Source: Candidatus Hydrogenedentota bacterium (GTDB lineage Bacteria > Hydrogenedentota > Hydrogenedentia > Hydrogenedentiales > CAITNO01). Taken from it: a stretch of DNA of 14,857 nucleotides. The position numbers and the translations under genes were made by a program. The notes beneath the pieces were generated by a model that saw only the letters and a program-made list of their open reading frames with translations, did not search any database and was not told where the DNA came from. Position 1 is the first letter of the stretch, and each line of letters opens with the position of its first letter. The DNA lies in contig CAIXUF010000672.1 of assembly GCA_903922535.1 (NCBI GenBank), positions 1-14,857 on the forward strand, read 5' to 3'. Below are positions 12,599 through 14,857 of this stretch, one piece after another.

Positions 12599-14773
12599 AT
12601 GCGCAGCAGATTCATGCCGGTAATGTGCGTTGCGGCCGCGATGGCCGCCGTTGCAACGGGCCGCGCCGCGGCCGGTGAGCCCACACCGGGACTGCCCGTG
12701 GTCATCCCCACGCCACGGCACATGGCGTGGACCGAGTCCGCGGCACCCGGCTGGCTGGAACTCAGCAGCATCAAGGGAATCACGGCATCACCGGACTGCC
12801 GTGGCGCGTCGGGCGGGATCGACCAATTCATCGCGCGGTTGCGCGAATTGAATGTGGACGAATCCGTCATTTCCCGGCTTGACTTCAAAACTACCCCCTC
12901 CCTGGAACCCGGGTTCATTCATCTGGGGGTGATGCCCAATGCCGAAATCGAGCCGCGCGTCGCCGCACTGCCCAAACCGGCGGCGGAAGGCTACCGGCTT
13001 GTCGTGGACAAGGATGCGGTTTACATTCTCGGTGCTGACCTGCCGGGGCTGTACCACGGCCTTATGACCTTGCGGCAGCTTGTGGACGCACAGGGGCGGA
13101 TTGCATGCGTGGCCGTTTCAGACGGGCCGGACTTTCCCCTGCGGGGCACCTATATGGCGGGCAACGCCGGCCTGGAGGCGCGCATCCTGCAATGCGCCGC
13201 GCTGAAACTCAATTTCATGCTGTTCGAATGCGGCGACTTCTTCTCCCTCGGGGACGCCGCAAACCGCACCCGCTGGCAGGAGGCGTTTGCGTTGTGCCGC
13301 AGGCACTTTATCGAACCGGTTCCGGAACTTCAGAGTCTCGGTTGGGGCCAGTTTGTGCTGGCCGCCCATCCCGAAGCGGCGGAGGGGGTCTACATCGACA
13401 AACAGCGCTTCGAGGTCAAAGACAGCGCCGTGCAGTCACCCGACCCGCCGCTGGCGCCGGCAGCCGCGATCATCAACGCCGGATTTGATGATTCCCGCGA
13501 AAACGGGGTCGCGGGCTGGACTGCCGACCGGCAGGGCGAGGGGGTCTCCATTGATCAGGAGGCGGCGCACGCGGGCACGGGGTGCCTGCGCATCACACGG
13601 ACCGAAGAGGGTACGACCCGTGTTTGGCAGGATGTGGCCGTCCTGCCACAGCAACGCTACGAGTTCAGTTGCTTTCTCAAGACAAAGGGCATTGCGTCCG
13701 GAACCGCCTACGCCGAAGTCTACGGACTCAAGCCCGATGGCACGCTGGGTGCCTGGCTGGGGCATGCCGGCATGGTTCGCGGTGACCAGGAGTGGCAGCG
13801 CAGGTCGGCGGTTTTCGATTCCGACAGCTATACCCGGCTGCAAATCTATCTGCGGATTCAGGACGCCGCCGGAACAGCGTGGTTCGATGACGTCGCCGTC
13901 GTGGGCCTTCCAGGAATGAATCCGCTAAGCAATGTGCTGATCACGCAGTCGGCCCCGCTGGTTGTCCAGGATGAATCGGGCGGCACGACCTATGAGGAGG
14001 GGAAAGACTACCGCCTTGTTGCCGCCCCTGTCTCGTTTCCCTTCGAGGTTGGCGCGCCCCTGCACATTGAAGTCCCCCCGGACAGCCGGATCAAGAATGC
14101 ATCGGCCGTCCTGCTCAGTTACCATCAGGCGCCGCCGGGCAGCATCACCTGCTGCCCCTCCGAAGCGCTGTACCAGGACTTCATGCGGGAAACCATCCAC
14201 ACCGTGGTCCAATCCCTCAAGCCGAAATATCTGCACATCGGCCATGACGAGCCCCGGCTTCTCAACCGCGACCGACGCTGCACCGCCCGCGGACTGTCCA
14301 ACAGCGCATTGTTTGTGGATGACATCAAGCGCATGCAGACCTTTGCCCGCGAGGCCGACCCGGCCATTCGTCTGATGATGTGGTCCGACGCGGTGAATCC
14401 ATACCACAACGGGCCAAGCCTGAACATGAATGACGCCGCCGCCCTCATCCCCAAGGATGTCATCCAATGCCCCTGGTGGTACGCGTGGCCCGACAACGAC
14501 AACCGGATTGAGAACTCGACAAAGTTCTTCCTCGACCTCGGCTTTGACGTGACGGGATCGCCCTGGTATGACCACCGAAACGTGCGGCAATGGGCCGGCA
14601 CGCTGAACAAACACCGCGAAGGCACCACCCACGTCCTGGGCGAGATCTACACGAGCTGGTCCGACACCACGGAGGACCCATGGAAGGCCCTGGCAACCGC
14701 GGCGCAATACTCATGGGCCGTGGACAAAATGCCCTTGGACGAATTCTTGAAACAGGGACACTGCGCCAGGTAA
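12599..14773 (+). CDS. GH20 beta-hexosaminidase-like protein with a CBM inserted in the barrel
   Basis: This 724-residue secreted protein has a signal peptide (about residues 1-26, ending AAAG). An N-terminal GH20b-type alpha/beta domain (about 30-170) contains GYRLVVDKDAVYILGADL and LYHGLMTLRQL. The GH20 TIM barrel starts near 175 and carries the retaining-mechanism Asp550-Glu551 pair in YLHIGHDEP. Between the first barrel strands (QSLGWGQF, about 246) and that pair is an inserted domain. Residues 288-437 read as a carbohydrate-binding jelly-roll of the CBM4/9 type (INAGFDD...GW, ending AWFDDVAVVG), followed by a small beta linker (YEEGKDYRLV). Substrate acetamido-sugar cleavage is inferred from the family. 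GGAG precedes the ATG by eight bases. The last residues (KQGHCAR) come from DNA resembling a repeat near base 1540, so the C-terminus may be truncated. Confidence 0.85.
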   Translation: MRSRFMPVMCVAAAMAAVATGRAAAGEPTPGLPVVIPTPRHMAWTESAAPGWLELSSIKGITASPDCRGASGGIDQFIARLRELNVDESVISRLDFKTTPSLEPGFIHLGVMPNAEIEPRVAALPKPAAEGYRLVVDKDAVYILGADLPGLYHGLMTLRQLVDAQGRIACVAVSDGPDFPLRGTYMAGNAGLEARILQCAALKLNFMLFECGDFFSLGDAANRTRWQEAFALCRRHFIEPVPELQSLGWGQFVLAAHPEAAEGVYIDKQRFEVKDSAVQSPDPPLAPAAAIINAGFDDSRENGVAGWTADRQGEGVSIDQEAAHAGTGCLRITRTEEGTTRVWQDVAVLPQQRYEFSCFLKTKGIASGTAYAEVYGLKPDGTLGAWLGHAGMVRGDQEWQRRSAVFDSDSYTRLQIYLRIQDAAGTAWFDDVAVVGLPGMNPLSNVLITQSAPLVVQDESGGTTYEEGKDYRLVAAPVSFPFEVGAPLHIEVPPDSRIKNASAVLLSYHQAPPGSITCCPSEALYQDFMRETIHTVVQSLKPKYLHIGHDEPRLLNRDRRCTARGLSNSALFVDDIKRMQTFAREADPAIRLMMWSDAVNPYHNGPSLNMNDAAALIPKDVIQCPWWYAWPDNDNRIENSTKFFLDLGFDVTGSPWYDHRNVRQWAGTLNKHREGTTHVLGEIYTSWSDTTEDPWKALATAAQYSWAVDKMPLDEFLKQGHCAR
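14746..14769 (+). repeat. Repeat copy 2 at the 3' end of the GH20 gene
   Basis: The 24 bases start CTTGAAACAGGGACACTG and end GCCAG. They match the minus strand of 1528-1548 at 19 positions, allowing a one-base and a two-base gap. The repeat encodes the last residues of the GH20 protein and sits between it and the transposase-like fragment at the right edge, as expected for the terminus of an inserted element. Confidence 0.35.
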
Positions 14774-14826
14774 CACGCGCCCGTTTCGGAGATGCCACGC
14801 CTGCGGTGCACGTCATTGCCGTGGGG

Positions 14827-14856
14827 GAACACCACGTGGTATTTGCACTCCCATTT
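14827..14856 (-). mobile_element. N-terminal fragment resembling an IS200/IS605-family (Y1) transposase
   Basis: Read on the minus strand from the window edge, the bases give KWECKYHVVF, the characteristic opening of IS200-like TnpA (Y1_Tnp) proteins, where it is normally followed by (I)PKYRRK. Here the reading continues PHGNDVHRRR, which does not match in any frame, so the transposase body appears deleted or rearranged after ten residues. The start codon would lie beyond the window. The ten-base palindrome ACCACGTGGT (14831-14840) overlaps it. Evidence is one short but very specific motif. Confidence 0.45.
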
Positions 14857-14857
14857 C

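Overview
The window is high-GC bacterial DNA with densely packed genes and Shine-Dalgarno starts. The organism looks like a Planctomycetota/Hydrogenedentota/Lentisphaerota-type environmental bacterium. This is inferred from a stand-alone type IV-like prepilin with a C-terminal DGHVEF signature, a GT39-like membrane protein with a TPR-like tail, and secreted GH5 and GH20 enzymes with PVC-like architectures. No rRNA, tRNA or CRISPR was seen, so the phylum remains a guess.

Layout. (1) Left edge: the 3' part of a GT39-like membrane protein, apparently frameshifted at a (TG)5 tract. (2) A convergent minus-strand pair: an MFS transporter followed, with an ATGA overlap, by an iron-sulfur-flavoprotein-like NAD(P)H:FMN oxidoreductase. 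An imperfect hairpin lies between the convergent 3' ends. (3) A divergent intergenic region with a good extended -10 promoter facing right. (4) A tightly coupled eight-gene plus-strand operon: acyl-CoA dehydrogenase, PHP-domain hydrolase, thiolase-fold protein A, thiolase-fold protein B, two zinc-ribbon/OB-fold DUF35 proteins, SDR oxidoreductase and MaoC hydratase. (5) A second promoter, then a prepilin-like protein, an endoglycoceramidase-like GH5 lipoprotein and a GH20 hexosaminidase-like protein with a carbohydrate-binding module inserted in its barrel. (6) Right edge: a fragment resembling the N-terminus of an IS200-family transposase on the minus strand.

The most interesting part is the operon at 3682-10034. 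It has the parts for desaturation, hydration and chain cleavage of an acyl-CoA. However, both thiolase-fold proteins lack the nucleophilic Cys, the catalytic His and the second Cys of true thiolases. Two such proteins followed by two DUF35 proteins resemble, in duplicated form, the thiolase-fold aldolase/DUF35 complexes of steroid side-chain degradation. I therefore infer a hetero-oligomeric retro-aldolase (or another non-thiolytic C-C lyase/ligase) acting after the dehydrogenase and hydratase, with the SDR handling the carbonyl or hydroxyl product. The substrate is unknown, and no CoA ligase or ETF gene is in the window.
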